DNA from: Clostridiales bacterium
GTDB lineage: Bacteria; Bacillota; Clostridia; Lachnospirales; Lachnospiraceae
Assembly (NCBI GenBank): GCA_012519695.1
Contig: JAAYPT010000052.1
Span: forward strand, 1 to 64,000
Reading direction: 5' to 3'
Length of the DNA: 64,000 nucleotides
In this document: piece after piece, positions 22,872 through 31,300 of the stretch
Layout: every line of letters starts with the position of its first letter
How positions within the stretch are numbered: position 1 is the first letter of the stretch
Made by a program: the position numbers and the translations under genes
Notes under the pieces: generated by a model
What the model was told of the DNA's origin: nothing
The model's database searches: none
The model's input: the letters and a program-made list of their open reading frames with translations, nothing else

Positions 22872-23316
22872 CAGTGTGGAAAACGCTGAAATGCAGTAAA
22901 TATAAGGGATTAGTGGAATAAAAAGGCAGAGCATATTTATTCTATATGGTAATTCTTTCTAGCGTGTATAAATACAATCTGTTTTACCAGAAGACGGAAT
23001 CGATTCTTGTGAATAAGTAGAAAACTTCTTTTGAAACTCCGTGTGGAAATCGGCACATAGTGCCGGTCTGAATTGTTTGTATAAGACAGAAGTGTATTGG
23101 CAATAAGACAGAAAATGGCGTTTTAAGTGAAACGAACAATTGTTAATGCGGACATAAGGTTATTGTATAATTGGAAAGTATGTGTGAAATATTTTTACCA
23201 AAGCAATAATGAAAAGCAATTATAAGAGCAAAAAACACAAGTGAAATGATTTTATAGTCAGAAAGGATATTAGTAATTAAAGAATCTACCCTGAAATTGG
23301 CTGGAGAGAGAAAAAA
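22872..23316. other. Non-coding region between the replication block and the cargo block
   Basis: No reading frame with a ribosome site was found. A short hairpin CGGCAC/GTGCCG lies near 23054-23072. The stretch is AT-rich and ends at the first of the five repeated promoters. Confidence 0.4.
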
Positions 23317-23368
23317 GGGTAGCGTAAAGTAACGTGGATTTCCAGCTTTAGATATGTTACTATATAAT
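23317..23368 (+). promoter_or_regulatory. Repeated ICE promoter R1
   Basis: GGGTAGCGTAAAGTAACGTG starts at 23317, exactly 46 bp before TATAAT (23363-23368). The block contains GTANCGT twice, 10 bp apart. There is no consensus -35. GTAAC and GTTAC arms lie on both sides of the spacer. Same layout as R2-R5. Confidence 0.8.
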
Positions 23369-23374
23369 CAGGAA

Positions 23375-23417
23375 AGAATCCAGAGAGCAGAAGTGATATG
23401 CCTCCGGGTTCTTTTAT
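23375..23417 (+). terminator. Attenuator-like terminator behind R1
   Basis: AGAATCC (23375-23381) pairs with GGGTTCT (23406-23412), extended by AGAG/CCTC, and four T follow. It starts about 7 bp behind the -10 box, so transcripts from R1 would be about 45-50 bases unless read through. Confidence 0.7.
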
Positions 23418-23428
23418 TATATCCTGTT

Positions 23429-23445
23429 GTACCGAAATTCGGTAC
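23429..23445. promoter_or_regulatory. Palindrome site 3 (perfect)
   Basis: GTACCGAAATTCGGTAC, between the R1 terminator and the ribosome site of the gene at 23482. Confidence 0.85.
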
Positions 23446-23481
23446 GCAATAATTTATAGGGAAAAAGAAAGGAAGTTGTTC

Positions 23482-23751
23482 ATGAAACAGAAACTGGTAA
23501 ACATAGTAGAAAAATTTGTTGAAATAATAATAGTTCTTATGGGGGAACTAATAAAAAATGTTTGCCTTCTTTTTGCATTTGGCTTTTGCATAGAAGGCAA
23601 ACATTTGGAAATGTGGATAGCTGTTATTTGTGGTTACACATATGAGATAATATATTATAAGACGGCATTATTTCCATACATAAGTCCAATAGAAAAAAGT
23701 TTAAGGGGAACAGTAGAAACGTTAGGGAAAGTTATACAAAAATTGAAGTAG
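23482..23751 (+). CDS. Small membrane protein (89 aa)
   Basis: 89 residues, starting MKQKLVNIVEKFVEIIIVLM. Hydrophobic segments lie at about 10-24 and 27-60, so two membrane passes are likely. ATG 23482 follows AAAGGAAG; an in-frame ATG at 23398 lies in the loop of the R1 terminator and is rejected. The gene is controlled by R1, its terminator and a palindrome. No family recognised. Confidence 0.6.
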   Translation: MKQKLVNIVEKFVEIIIVLMGELIKNVCLLFAFGFCIEGKHLEMWIAVICGYTYEIIYYKTALFPYISPIEKSLRGTVETLGKVIQKLK

Positions 23752-23858
23752 GAAAGCCTGATAATGGGTGTCAAGGTAAATGCTATTCTATAGGTAACAA
23801 TGTTGTTATGGTTGAGAAAAATGGTGTGATTCAAATTTTAAATAGATAAGCCACATTT

Positions 23859-23875
23859 GTACCAAAATTCGGTAC
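23859..23875. promoter_or_regulatory. Palindrome site 4 (one mismatch)
   Basis: GTACCAAAATTCGGTAC, about 35 bp before a TATAAT box (23911-23916) that would drive the gene at 23931. A protein bound here would cover the -35 region. Confidence 0.8.
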
Positions 23876-23930
23876 AGCTTAAAAAGATTTTATTAACCCC
23901 AAAAGTATGATATAATCCGAGGAGAAAAAT

Positions 23931-24104
23931 ATGTTTATAGTACAAATTATAATATTTATATTAGTTATAGTAGCTGCAATAGAAGGAATGTTTTTACACA
24001 TATTGATTCAAGAATATAGAAAACAGTTTTTGAAGACGGAGCTACTGACGAAAATAATAGAAGAAAGGTTTTCAAAATATGGAGAAAATTTTGATAAAAG
24101 GTAG
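23931..24104 (+). CDS. Small membrane-anchored protein (57 aa)
   Basis: 57 residues. The first 26 (MFIVQIIIFILVIVAAIEGM) form one membrane helix; the rest is a charged helix (YRKQFLKTELLTKIIEERF). It starts at ATG after GAGGAGAAAAAT, with a TATAAT box 15 bp before. It overlaps the next gene by 26 bp in another frame, so translation is coupled. The layout suggests a small membrane partner of the protein at 24079. Confidence 0.65.
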   Translation: MFIVQIIIFILVIVAAIEGMFLHILIQEYRKQFLKTELLTKIIEERFSKYGENFDKR

Positions 24105-24972
24105 TTCCCATACAGTTGAAGGACAAATAAAAGATTTGAGAGAGGAATGTGGTGAATTAAAGCGTGTAACAGTATTTTTTGATAATTATAATTTTATTAT
24201 TAAAAATTATAAGCTGTTATCGGATAATGTTCATTTGATTTTGCAATTTGAAGAGAAAGAAATACAGGTTGAATCAGCAAATTGCGGATATAACGGAGGT
24301 GGACCAGATGCTACCTTGTCTGTTTTGACAATGTTAGGATTAGACCAAAAGCAGATGAAAGAATTTATTTATTATCATACGGCAGTTGATTTTAAGATAA
24401 GCAGTGGGAAAATTTATGACATAGACACATTTTTTCTCTTTTATTCAACTAAAGGTTTAGGTGATAAGCCATTGCGTAGTAAGATTGAACATAATAGGAA
24501 TGTTTCTGTTGATTTAGAAAAAAGGAAAATTTTAATATATAATCCGCAAAGAACGTGTTGGGGAGGTTTTATAAATCTAATAAACTATATGGATAATATT
24601 AGAATGGAGTATTATATTGGCGAAAATAGTACGTTAGAGGGAGGTTTGTATCTTGGAAAGGAATTTAAAAGGGATATTCAGCGAGGTGTTGATAAGCCGG
24701 ATATTAAGGGGGTAGAACATGTAAATCTTTGTTTGTATAGTGATAATTTTAATGTGTCTTGCTTAATAGACCGAGAGTGTGAGGTGCAGGTAATAGAATC
24801 AACCTATTTGGCATTGACAGGAAGGGAACTTCATATTAAAGATAGATACAAATTATGTACGGATAAAGGAGCTGCTATACGGGAGTTATTCAAAATATTA
24901 TTGAACAAGGAGTCAGAGGTGTATGAGATGATTCCAATAACAAGGGCAGGAAAAGAGAAACGTAACAGATGA
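24079..24972 (+). CDS. Hypothetical protein (297 aa)
   Basis: A soluble mixed alpha-beta protein. A notable stretch near residues 70-80 is CGYNGGGPDATLS, a Gly-rich turn. Cys residues are scattered (RTCWGG, CLYSDN, CLIDREC). No family is recognised. It lies in a three-gene set (57 aa, 297 aa, 199 aa) with overlapping ends: 26 bp at the start and the ATGA overlap at its stop. Such tight coupling points to one complex, with two of the three parts membrane-bound. A defence or exclusion role is possible but unsupported. Confidence 0.6.
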   Translation: MEKILIKGSSHTVEGQIKDLREECGELKRVTVFFDNYNFIIKNYKLLSDNVHLILQFEEKEIQVESANCGYNGGGPDATLSVLTMLGLDQKQMKEFIYYHTAVDFKISSGKIYDIDTFFLFYSTKGLGDKPLRSKIEHNRNVSVDLEKRKILIYNPQRTCWGGFINLINYMDNIRMEYYIGENSTLEGGLYLGKEFKRDIQRGVDKPDIKGVEHVNLCLYSDNFNVSCLIDRECEVQVIESTYLALTGRELHIKDRYKLCTDKGAAIRELFKILLNKESEVYEMIPITRAGKEKRNR

Positions 24973-25568
24973 AAGATATAATAGGTATAATACAGTTCAT
25001 ATTAAAAGAAGGAATTATTCCTATCATAGTTACTAGTATAGGGATTCTGATAGATCATAAGTTTATCAATAAATCAGAAGAAAAAAATATAATACCAAGT
25101 ATGTATATATTAAATTTAACAGGAAGAGAAAAAACCTTGTTAAATAAGAAGAAAATAAAAAAGAGCAAACATCTAATTAAGTTCTATTATGATGAGTTTC
25201 AACCAGACGAAGATGTAGAAGTAGAAAAAACGATTAGATTTGAAAATATTACATTTGAAGAAATTTTAAACGAGGCAGATTATGGAGTGGAAGTGATTGG
25301 ATTTGAAAATATAAAAACGATTGGATTGTCATTGAAATATATGAATATGAGGGGACAGGAACTTCAACAGCTGGATGACGAGGTGATTCCGGTATTGGTT
25401 GATGGGGACGAGCCATATTGTTTGATATGCAATCCGAAAGATGTACCACTTAGTTTTCATGGAATGTTTCAAGAACAACCTGTAGAATATCGAATAAAAG
25501 GAAGTGATTGCGTAATATCTGCAAAAATAGAAAAAAAGAAACGGAGAAAAAGGGGTATCCTAAAGTAA
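24969..25568 (+). CDS. Membrane-anchored hypothetical protein (199 aa)
   Basis: An N-terminal hydrophobic helix (residues 4-28) is followed by a soluble acidic domain and a strongly basic end (KIEKKKRRKRGILK). Its start overlaps the stop of the previous gene by 4 bp. The last codons are part of promoter R2, so the gene's 3' end and a control site share sequence. No family recognised. Confidence 0.6.
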   Translation: MKDIIGIIQFILKEGIIPIIVTSIGILIDHKFINKSEEKNIIPSMYILNLTGREKTLLNKKKIKKSKHLIKFYYDEFQPDEDVEVEKTIRFENITFEEILNEADYGVEVIGFENIKTIGLSLKYMNMRGQELQQLDDEVIPVLVDGDEPYCLICNPKDVPLSFHGMFQEQPVEYRIKGSDCVISAKIEKKKRRKRGILK

Positions 25569-25604
25569 CGTGGATTTCCAACTTTAGGTATGTTACTATA
25601 TAAT
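25553..25604 (+). promoter_or_regulatory. Repeated ICE promoter R2
   Basis: GGGTATCCTAAAGTAACGTG at 25553, 46 bp before TATAAT (25599-25604). It differs from R1 at only a few positions across 65 bp. Confidence 0.8.
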
Positions 25605-25610
25605 TAGGAA

Positions 25611-25648
25611 AGAATCCAGAGGACAGAAGATCCTCCGGGTTCTTTTTG
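25611..25648 (+). terminator. Attenuator-like terminator behind R2
   Basis: AGAATCC/GGGTTCT plus AGAGGA/TCCTC arms, followed by TTTTT. It begins 7 bp behind the -10 box. Confidence 0.75.
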
Positions 25649-25654
25649 TATAAT

Positions 25655-25671
25655 GTACCAAAATTCAGTAT
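25655..25671. promoter_or_regulatory. Palindrome site 5 (degenerate)
   Basis: GTACCAAAATTCAGTAT, three mismatches from the consensus, placed behind the R2 terminator as site 3 is behind R1. Confidence 0.5.
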
Positions 25672-25707
25672 AGAAAGGTTGAGAATGTATGGGAAAAAGA
25701 AAAAATA

Positions 25708-26484
25708 TTATTTGCTTTCATACAAAGAAAGTAAGTTGAGATTTTGTTCTGTTAGGAGGCGTCCTATTTCATAAATGATACCAGCAGATTTATTTAGCGG
25801 AGATTCAAGAATATGATGACATTTAGTATGGCGATATACTATACCGTCAAAGTAGATGTCACAATACAGAGGAGAAATGTCTAATACATGGTGTGCCGGC
25901 AATATAGCTGTTGAGTCATAGATGCCAGAGAATGAAGAATGATAACCATTTCCAATAATCAATAAATTTATGGGAAAAATAAGGGTGTTATTAAAATGGT
26001 TGGATTCTTGATAATTGAAAGGCTGGCTGATATTACTGCCAATGGTACTCAGTGAATTTGCAAGTCTTTCAAAGTTCCAAGGAAATGAAAGAGTGGGATT
26101 TAGTGCAATGTCTATATGTAAAGTATTAGAAAGTGGGATTGAACGAGCTTGGGAAAGCTCGGAGTAGCAGTGTGGACAATAGTGTGGAGACAGTGTGAAA
26201 AATGGTGGTGTTTCTGGAAAGTGCTGCTTGTATTTTAAGGTGCGAGAAAAAATATGATATTCTTCATCTAGTGTAAGTAAACGTATCAGTTTATTAATCC
26301 CATTTAAAGAAAATTGTTGGTTTAAATGAGGATCATTTATAAAGTTATGTTTAATAATATATTCAGCCAAATTTAAATAATCTTGTTGAGTAGAATAATA
26401 TTTATTTTTTAGTAGTATATCCTTTAGCATATTTGGAATATTGTGATATTTATGAAAATTAGGAAAAGTAAAATTTTTATTCAT
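25708..26484 (-). CDS. Hypothetical protein with Cys/His pairs (258 aa)
   Basis: The only leftward gene of the middle ICE. 258 residues with a possible metal site: PHYCPHCYSEL near residue 103, and KCHH near 227. The rest is mixed, with many aromatic residues; no catalytic motif is recognised. The start ATG 26484 has GGAGA upstream, overlapping the ribosome site region of the divergent gene at 26510. Read-through from R2 would produce RNA antisense to the whole gene. As isolated cargo it could be a defence gene; this is speculation. Confidence 0.6.
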   Translation of the reverse strand: MNKNFTFPNFHKYHNIPNMLKDILLKNKYYSTQQDYLNLAEYIIKHNFINDPHLNQQFSLNGINKLIRLLTLDEEYHIFSRTLKYKQHFPETPPFFTLSPHYCPHCYSELSQARSIPLSNTLHIDIALNPTLSFPWNFERLANSLSTIGSNISQPFNYQESNHFNNTLIFPINLLIIGNGYHSSFSGIYDSTAILPAHHVLDISPLYCDIYFDGIVYRHTKCHHILESPLNKSAGIIYEIGRLLTEQNLNLLSLYESK

Positions 26485-26509
26485 TGGTATTCTCCATGGA
26501 GGTGATGAG

Positions 26510-26854
26510 TTGTATCAGTTTGTATTTGTTTTAGTATTAAGTATAGGAATTTTAATAAAACTTGTCAAGAATAAGAGAAAAGCGAAGAAAAAATGTCAAA
26601 AGCAGATACTTTTGTTAGCGAAAGAGTTGTTAAACACACAGATTGAAATTTTAGAAAAAGAAGATTTTAAGTCTGTGACAATGGAGTTGGAAATTGCCAA
26701 ATATTTGAGGGATGCAGTTATTTATAGAATAGCTGATGGGAGTTTTGACGAAAGAGATATTCGTAAGGCACATAAGTGGATTCAAGATGAATTTAAAGAA
26801 AATTTAGATTTGTGTGTATTTATGTACCGAAATTCGGTACATAAAAGGTATTGA
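26510..26854 (+). CDS. Membrane-anchored helical protein (114 aa)
   Basis: TTG start after GGAGGTGATGAG. One hydrophobic helix (residues 3-19), then a basic stretch and two amphipathic helices. The last residues MYRNSVHKRY are encoded by a perfect copy of the ICE palindrome (26824-26840). Divergent from the gene at 25708. No family recognised. Confidence 0.6.
   Translation: MYQFVFVLVLSIGILIKLVKNKRKAKKKCQKQILLLAKELLNTQIEILEKEDFKSVTMELEIAKYLRDAVIYRIADGSFDERDIRKAHKWIQDEFKENLDLCVFMYRNSVHKRY
26824..26840. promoter_or_regulatory. Palindrome site 6 (perfect)
   Basis: GTACCGAAATTCGGTAC, 12 bp before a TTGACT/TATGAT promoter (17-bp spacer, 26852-26880) for the ribbon-helix-helix gene. Confidence 0.85.
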
Positions 26855-26907
26855 CTTTTGTACCAACATATATTATGATTTATGTACAAACAAAAAGGAG
26901 GTGCAAA

Positions 26908-27087
26908 ATGTCTCCGAGAACAGGAAGACAAACGGACAATCCCAGAAAGGAACGTCTTGGAATAAGGGTAACAGAAGAAGAACTTAGAAAATTACAGGTG
27001 TGTTGCCAAAAGACAGGGAAAAGTAAAACTGAAGTAATTAGTGAAGGTATCAAGATGGTTTATGAAAGAGTAAGCAATAAAAAATAG
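26908..27087 (+). CDS. Ribbon-helix-helix (CopG/Arc-like) regulator
   Basis: 59 residues. The beta strand ERLGIRVTEEELRKL and helix-turn-helix CCQKTGKSKTEVISEGIKMVYERV fit the ribbon-helix-helix fold, which binds DNA as a dimer. ATG 26908 follows AAAGGAGGTGCAAA. A palindrome sits just upstream of its promoter, so it may be autoregulated or be under the palindrome-binding factor. It is also a candidate to bind the palindromes itself. Confidence 0.8.
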   Translation: MSPRTGRQTDNPRKERLGIRVTEEELRKLQVCCQKTGKSKTEVISEGIKMVYERVSNKK

Positions 27088-27135
27088 AATTATTGTTTTT
27101 TACATTGACCAAGTACCGAAGTGTTCTTAAAAGAG

Positions 27136-27187
27136 GGGTATCCTAAAGTAACGTAGATTTCCCTCTTTGTATATGCTATGATATAAT
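27136..27187 (+). promoter_or_regulatory. Repeated ICE promoter R3
   Basis: GGGTATCCTAAAGTAACGTA at 27136, 46 bp before TATAAT (27182-27187). No terminator follows; instead TTCCCTCTTT in the spacer pairs with AAAGAGGGAA behind the start site. Confidence 0.78.
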
Positions 27188-27216
27188 TAGGAAAAATTCA
27201 AAGAGGGAAAAGAAAC

Positions 27217-27233
27217 GTACCGAAATTCGGTAC
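27217..27233. promoter_or_regulatory. Palindrome site 7 (perfect)
   Basis: GTACCGAAATTCGGTAC, 30 bp behind the R3 -10 box and 94 bp before the lipoprotein start codon. Confidence 0.85.
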
Positions 27234-27326
27234 ACAGAAAAATAGGAAGAATTTACTAAAAATCCTTTATCTACAAAGGAAAAAGTAATATAATAAAGCC
27301 AGAAACAGAAGAAGGGAGAGGTTTCA

Positions 27327-28121
27327 ATGAAAAAGAATAGAGTTATGTTAGCAGTAGCAGTTGCCTTGACAGTAGCTATGGTTGGAACAGGATGTGGTTC
27401 TAAGAACGATGATACCGTAGCAACACAAAAGGAAACTACCATAAGTACAAAAGATAAAAAAGCAGCAGATACGAAAGATACAAAAGAAATTGCAAAAGAG
27501 AATACAGATAAACAGGAACAGACGCAACAGCAAGAGACAGAAGTAAATGCAGAACAGGAGGTAGTGGCACAGCAGGCTGTAGCAGCAGATAACAGTACAG
27601 TTGATACAAAAGGTTCTTCCAATAATGAAGCGAATAATACCAACACAGCAAACAGACCTTCTGCAAATACTACATCTACTTCCGGAAATGGACATGTAAC
27701 AAATACCAATGCAGGAAGTAATCCAGCACCTAATACAAATAATAGTGGTGGTAATACTTCAGGCAATCCAACTCCGGCACCAACACCTACACCGGCACCA
27801 ACGCAGCATCAGCATACATGGGTACATGTAGATGCCACTGGGCATAATGAAACAGTAGTGGTACAAGCTGCCTGGGACGAACAAGTTCCGGTGTATGGAA
27901 ATGTAGCACATGCTATATGCAATCAATGTGGTGCAGATATTACAAGTGACCCATGGGGACATTTGGAAGCGAATATTGAAACCTGTTGGGCATACCATAC
28001 AGAATATGTGCAGACGCAAACAGGTACACAGACAGTTCACCATGATGCGGTAACGGAACAACGGTGGGTACAAGACACTCCTGCATATGATGTATGTTCT
28101 GGTTGTGGCGCTACAAAGTAG
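27327..28121 (+). CDS. Surface lipoprotein with Thr/Asn/Gln-rich stalk and zinc-ribbon-like end
   Basis: 264 residues. Signal sequence with lipobox VGTGC, lipid-modified Cys at residue 23. Residues 30-160 are a low-complexity spacer rich in Thr, Asn, Gln and Pro (ending in PTPAPTPTPAPT). The folded end has two Cys pairs, CNQCG and CSGCG, with several His and Trp residues, likely a metal site. It starts at ATG after AGAAGGGAGAGGTTTCA. It is expressed from R3 and sits just before the adhesin and T4SS genes, so a role at the mating surface is likely. Confidence 0.75.
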   Translation: MKKNRVMLAVAVALTVAMVGTGCGSKNDDTVATQKETTISTKDKKAADTKDTKEIAKENTDKQEQTQQQETEVNAEQEVVAQQAVAADNSTVDTKGSSNNEANNTNTANRPSANTTSTSGNGHVTNTNAGSNPAPNTNNSGGNTSGNPTPAPTPTPAPTQHQHTWVHVDATGHNETVVVQAAWDEQVPVYGNVAHAICNQCGADITSDPWGHLEANIETCWAYHTEYVQTQTGTQTVHHDAVTEQRWVQDTPAYDVCSGCGATK

Positions 28122-28137
28122 GAGATGTTTTGAAACA

Positions 28138-28189
28138 GGGTAGCGTAAAGTAACGTAGATTTCTGTTAAGAAATATGTTGCGATAGAAT
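28138..28189 (+). promoter_or_regulatory. Repeated ICE promoter R4
   Basis: GGGTAGCGTAAAGTAACGTA at 28138, 46 bp before TAGAAT (28184-28189). It is placed 16 bp behind the lipoprotein stop and ahead of the adhesin-T4SS operon. Confidence 0.78.
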
Positions 28190-28204
28190 CAGCAAAATAG
28201 AATA

Positions 28205-28257
28205 AGAGTACAAAAAAAGCGTATGAAAAATCATGCGCTTTTTTTGTACTCTTTTTT
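28205..28257 (+). terminator. Strong terminator behind R4
   Basis: A 17-bp perfect stem (28205-28221 with 28236-28252) and six T. It begins 15 bp behind the R4 -10 box and stands 105 bp before the adhesin gene. Thus most of the transfer operon must be read through this structure. Confidence 0.85.
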
Positions 28258-28361
28258 GGAGGTATAGAGAGTGAGAAAAGAAAGAAAACGGTCAAGGGAG
28301 CCACCTTAAGAGCCACTTTTTGATTAAGAAGTATAGAAAAATATGAGGAAAGGAAAAGAAG

Positions 28362-31300
28362 ATGCAAAAAGTAAAAAGATTGATTTCGTCATTGTTGGCT
28401 ACAGTGATGTGTGCAGCAATGATATGTCAGCCGATGACTTCTTTTGCAGGAGGACAGGATACCATTTCGGTTGGTCTGAATGTAGGGGCTAATTGTAGCT
28501 ATGGAAGTTACAGCACGCATTATTACAGAGATACTACAAATGGTAATTCCTTTGCGTACTGTGCACAGCCATCCAAGAATTCTCCGGCAGGAGGAACTTA
28601 TACGGCTAGTGTTTCAAATGTAGCCGGATTGAGGGCAATCCTTTATTATGGCTATGGAGGTCCGGGGTTCGAAGACCCTAATTATGGAGCAAAGAAGATA
28701 TTTGATTTTTCTGACACAGAAATTTCCAAGGAACGAATCCCTTATGCTTATACCCATACGCTTGTAGCACTTGCCTACTGTGGCGGTAACTGGGATGCAA
28801 TGGGGAGTTCTATACAGCAGGGAATGGTAGATTTAAAAAGTGCATTTACAGATGTATATAACTTTTATCGGGACAAGGATTCCGTAGTTCCAAGTGGTTT
28901 TACTGCCTACCTGTTTAGTACAGGTGGAGCTACACAGATAATGGCGACTTGGAGGTATATTCCTACCGGAAAACTGAAATTGAAAAAAGTATCAGCCAAT
29001 CCGAGTCTAACAAATGGAAATAGTTGCTATAGTCTGGAAGATGCAGAGTTCGGTATTTATACGGAACTTGCTTGTACAAATCAAGTGGCAACGTTAAAGA
29101 CAGATGTTGCCGGAGATAGCAATGAGGTGGAAGTAAATGAGGGAACATACTATGTACGAGAAAACAAAGCACCGAAGGGGTTTGCTAAAAGTGATGAGGT
29201 AATACCTGTGAACGTAACTTCAGGGCAAACAACTACAGTGACATTTGAAGATTTGCCACAGAATGACCCTGTAAGAGTGGTTTTGGGAAAAATAGATAAA
29301 GAGACAAATCGAAATAAACCACAAGGTAGTTCTAATCTTGCTGGAGCGGAGTTTACTGTAAAATTTTATGAAGACTATTATGATACGGATCCGGCAATAC
29401 AAGGAAAGACACCAATACGTACATGGGTTTTAAAAACAAATGGAAATGGATTTGCCGGTTTGGACAATGCATTTAAAATTTCAGGAGACGAATTTTGGTA
29501 TTTAAATGGTTATACGGTGCTTCCGTTAGGTACAATAACTATTCAAGAGACAAAAGCTCCAGATGGCTATCTCATTAATAATGAAGTGTTTGTGAGACAA
29601 GTCACAAGCAATAGTGATATCGAAGCAGTCAACACCTACAACCAGCCTATTGTTAAAGAACAGACAATCCGTGGTGGTGTAAAGATTGCCAAGATGGATA
29701 GTCAGAAACAAAAGTCAGAGGCGCAGGGTTCTGCAACACTGGGAAATGCAGAGTTCAGTATTGTGACATTAAATAAAAATACCGTTGTAGTAGATGGCAG
29801 GGAATACAGTCAGGGACAAGTTTGTAAAACTATTGTAACGGACCCAAAAACGAAAATAGCGTCAACCACCGCTAATGAACTACCGTATGGAGATTATAAG
29901 ATTTTTGAATCCAAGTCTCCGGACGGTTACCTAATGGAAGGCACACTGGAGCGTACATTCAGTATTAGAGAGAATGGTGTAATCGTAGATTTAACCGGTA
30001 GTGAAAATGCTATTTTGAATGATGTAATCCGTGGTGGTGTGAAGATTTCCAAGCGTGATTATGAATCAAAGGAAACAGTGCCACTCGGTGATGCATCATT
30101 AGGAAATGCAGAGTTTAGCATTATAACATTAAATGAGAATACGGTTCTTGTTGATGGAAAAGAATACAGTTATGGACAGGTTGCAAAGAAGATTGTTACG
30201 GATGATGAGACGAAAATAGCATCAACCGCGGCAGATACACTTCCACGAGGACATTATAGAATCGTGGAGAGCAAAGTACCGGAAGGTTATCTGATGCAGG
30301 GCATATTAGTGCAGGAATTTGACATCGTAGAAGATGGTGTAATCGTAGATTTAACAGATGCAGACCATTCTATTCAGGACCAGGTAAAACGTGGGGATTT
30401 TGATATTACCAAGATTGACAGTTCTTCACAGAATACCATGGCAGGTGTAAAGTTTAAGATAACTTCTGACACAACCGGAGAATCCCATGAGTTTACTACA
30501 GACGAAAATGGTTATTACTCTTCCTCTTCTGATTGGAATAAGCACAGCAGCAACACCAATGGAGGTGGAGCAGAAGACGGTATGTGGTTTGGTATTTCTT
30601 CTAATGGAAATCAGGTTGCAGTAAATGACAATCTAGGAGCTTTACCATATGATACTTATACGGTTGAAGAACTTCCATGTGCAGCGAATGTAGGAAAACG
30701 TTTGTATGTAGGAAAGATTACCATTCGAAGAGATGGTGTCACAATCCATATGAACAATATTGAAAATGTTGGAGTTACCATTGGAACTACAGCTAAGGAT
30801 GCAAAGACTGGAACACAGTATGCGTGTGCAGAACAGGATGCAACAATCATAGATACTGTTACTATGAGCGGCTTGGAGAATGGCGTAGAATATACCATAG
30901 TAGGAACCTTGATGGATAAAGAGACAGGACTTGCAGTAAAAGATACGGAAGGAAAGGAAATTACTTCCAAGGTTTCTTTTAAACCGACCACGGATATGAT
31001 GTATCGGGATATGGAGTTTGATTTTGATGCTTCAGGGCTTGCCGGGCATGATGTGGTAGTATTTGAAGAACTGTATCAGGGCGAAAAACTGGTAGCAAGT
31101 CATAAAGACTTGAGTGATGAAGGTCAGACCATTCATTTCCCTGGCATTGGAACACAGGCATCGGATAAGGATACCGGAATTGATGTATCTATGGCAGATG
31201 AGGAAGTAACTCTTGTAGATAAGGTGTCTTATACCAACCTACGACTGGGAAAGAAATATACAGTCACAGGAACCTTGATGGATAAGGAAACCGGAGAAGC

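Noticed and set aside
23398-23481. Upstream start ATG 23398 for the 89-aa membrane protein
   Set aside because: It sits in the loop of the R1 terminator and the added residues cross a palindrome; ATG 23482 has the ribosome site.
27107-27120. Half palindrome GTACCGAAGTG before R3
   Set aside because: Only one arm is present; a true dimer site needs both.
27176-27766. Long leftward open frames opposite the lipoprotein gene
   Set aside because: They arise from the Thr/Asn/Gln-rich repeats read backwards; Cys/Ser/Phe-rich products without ribosome sites.
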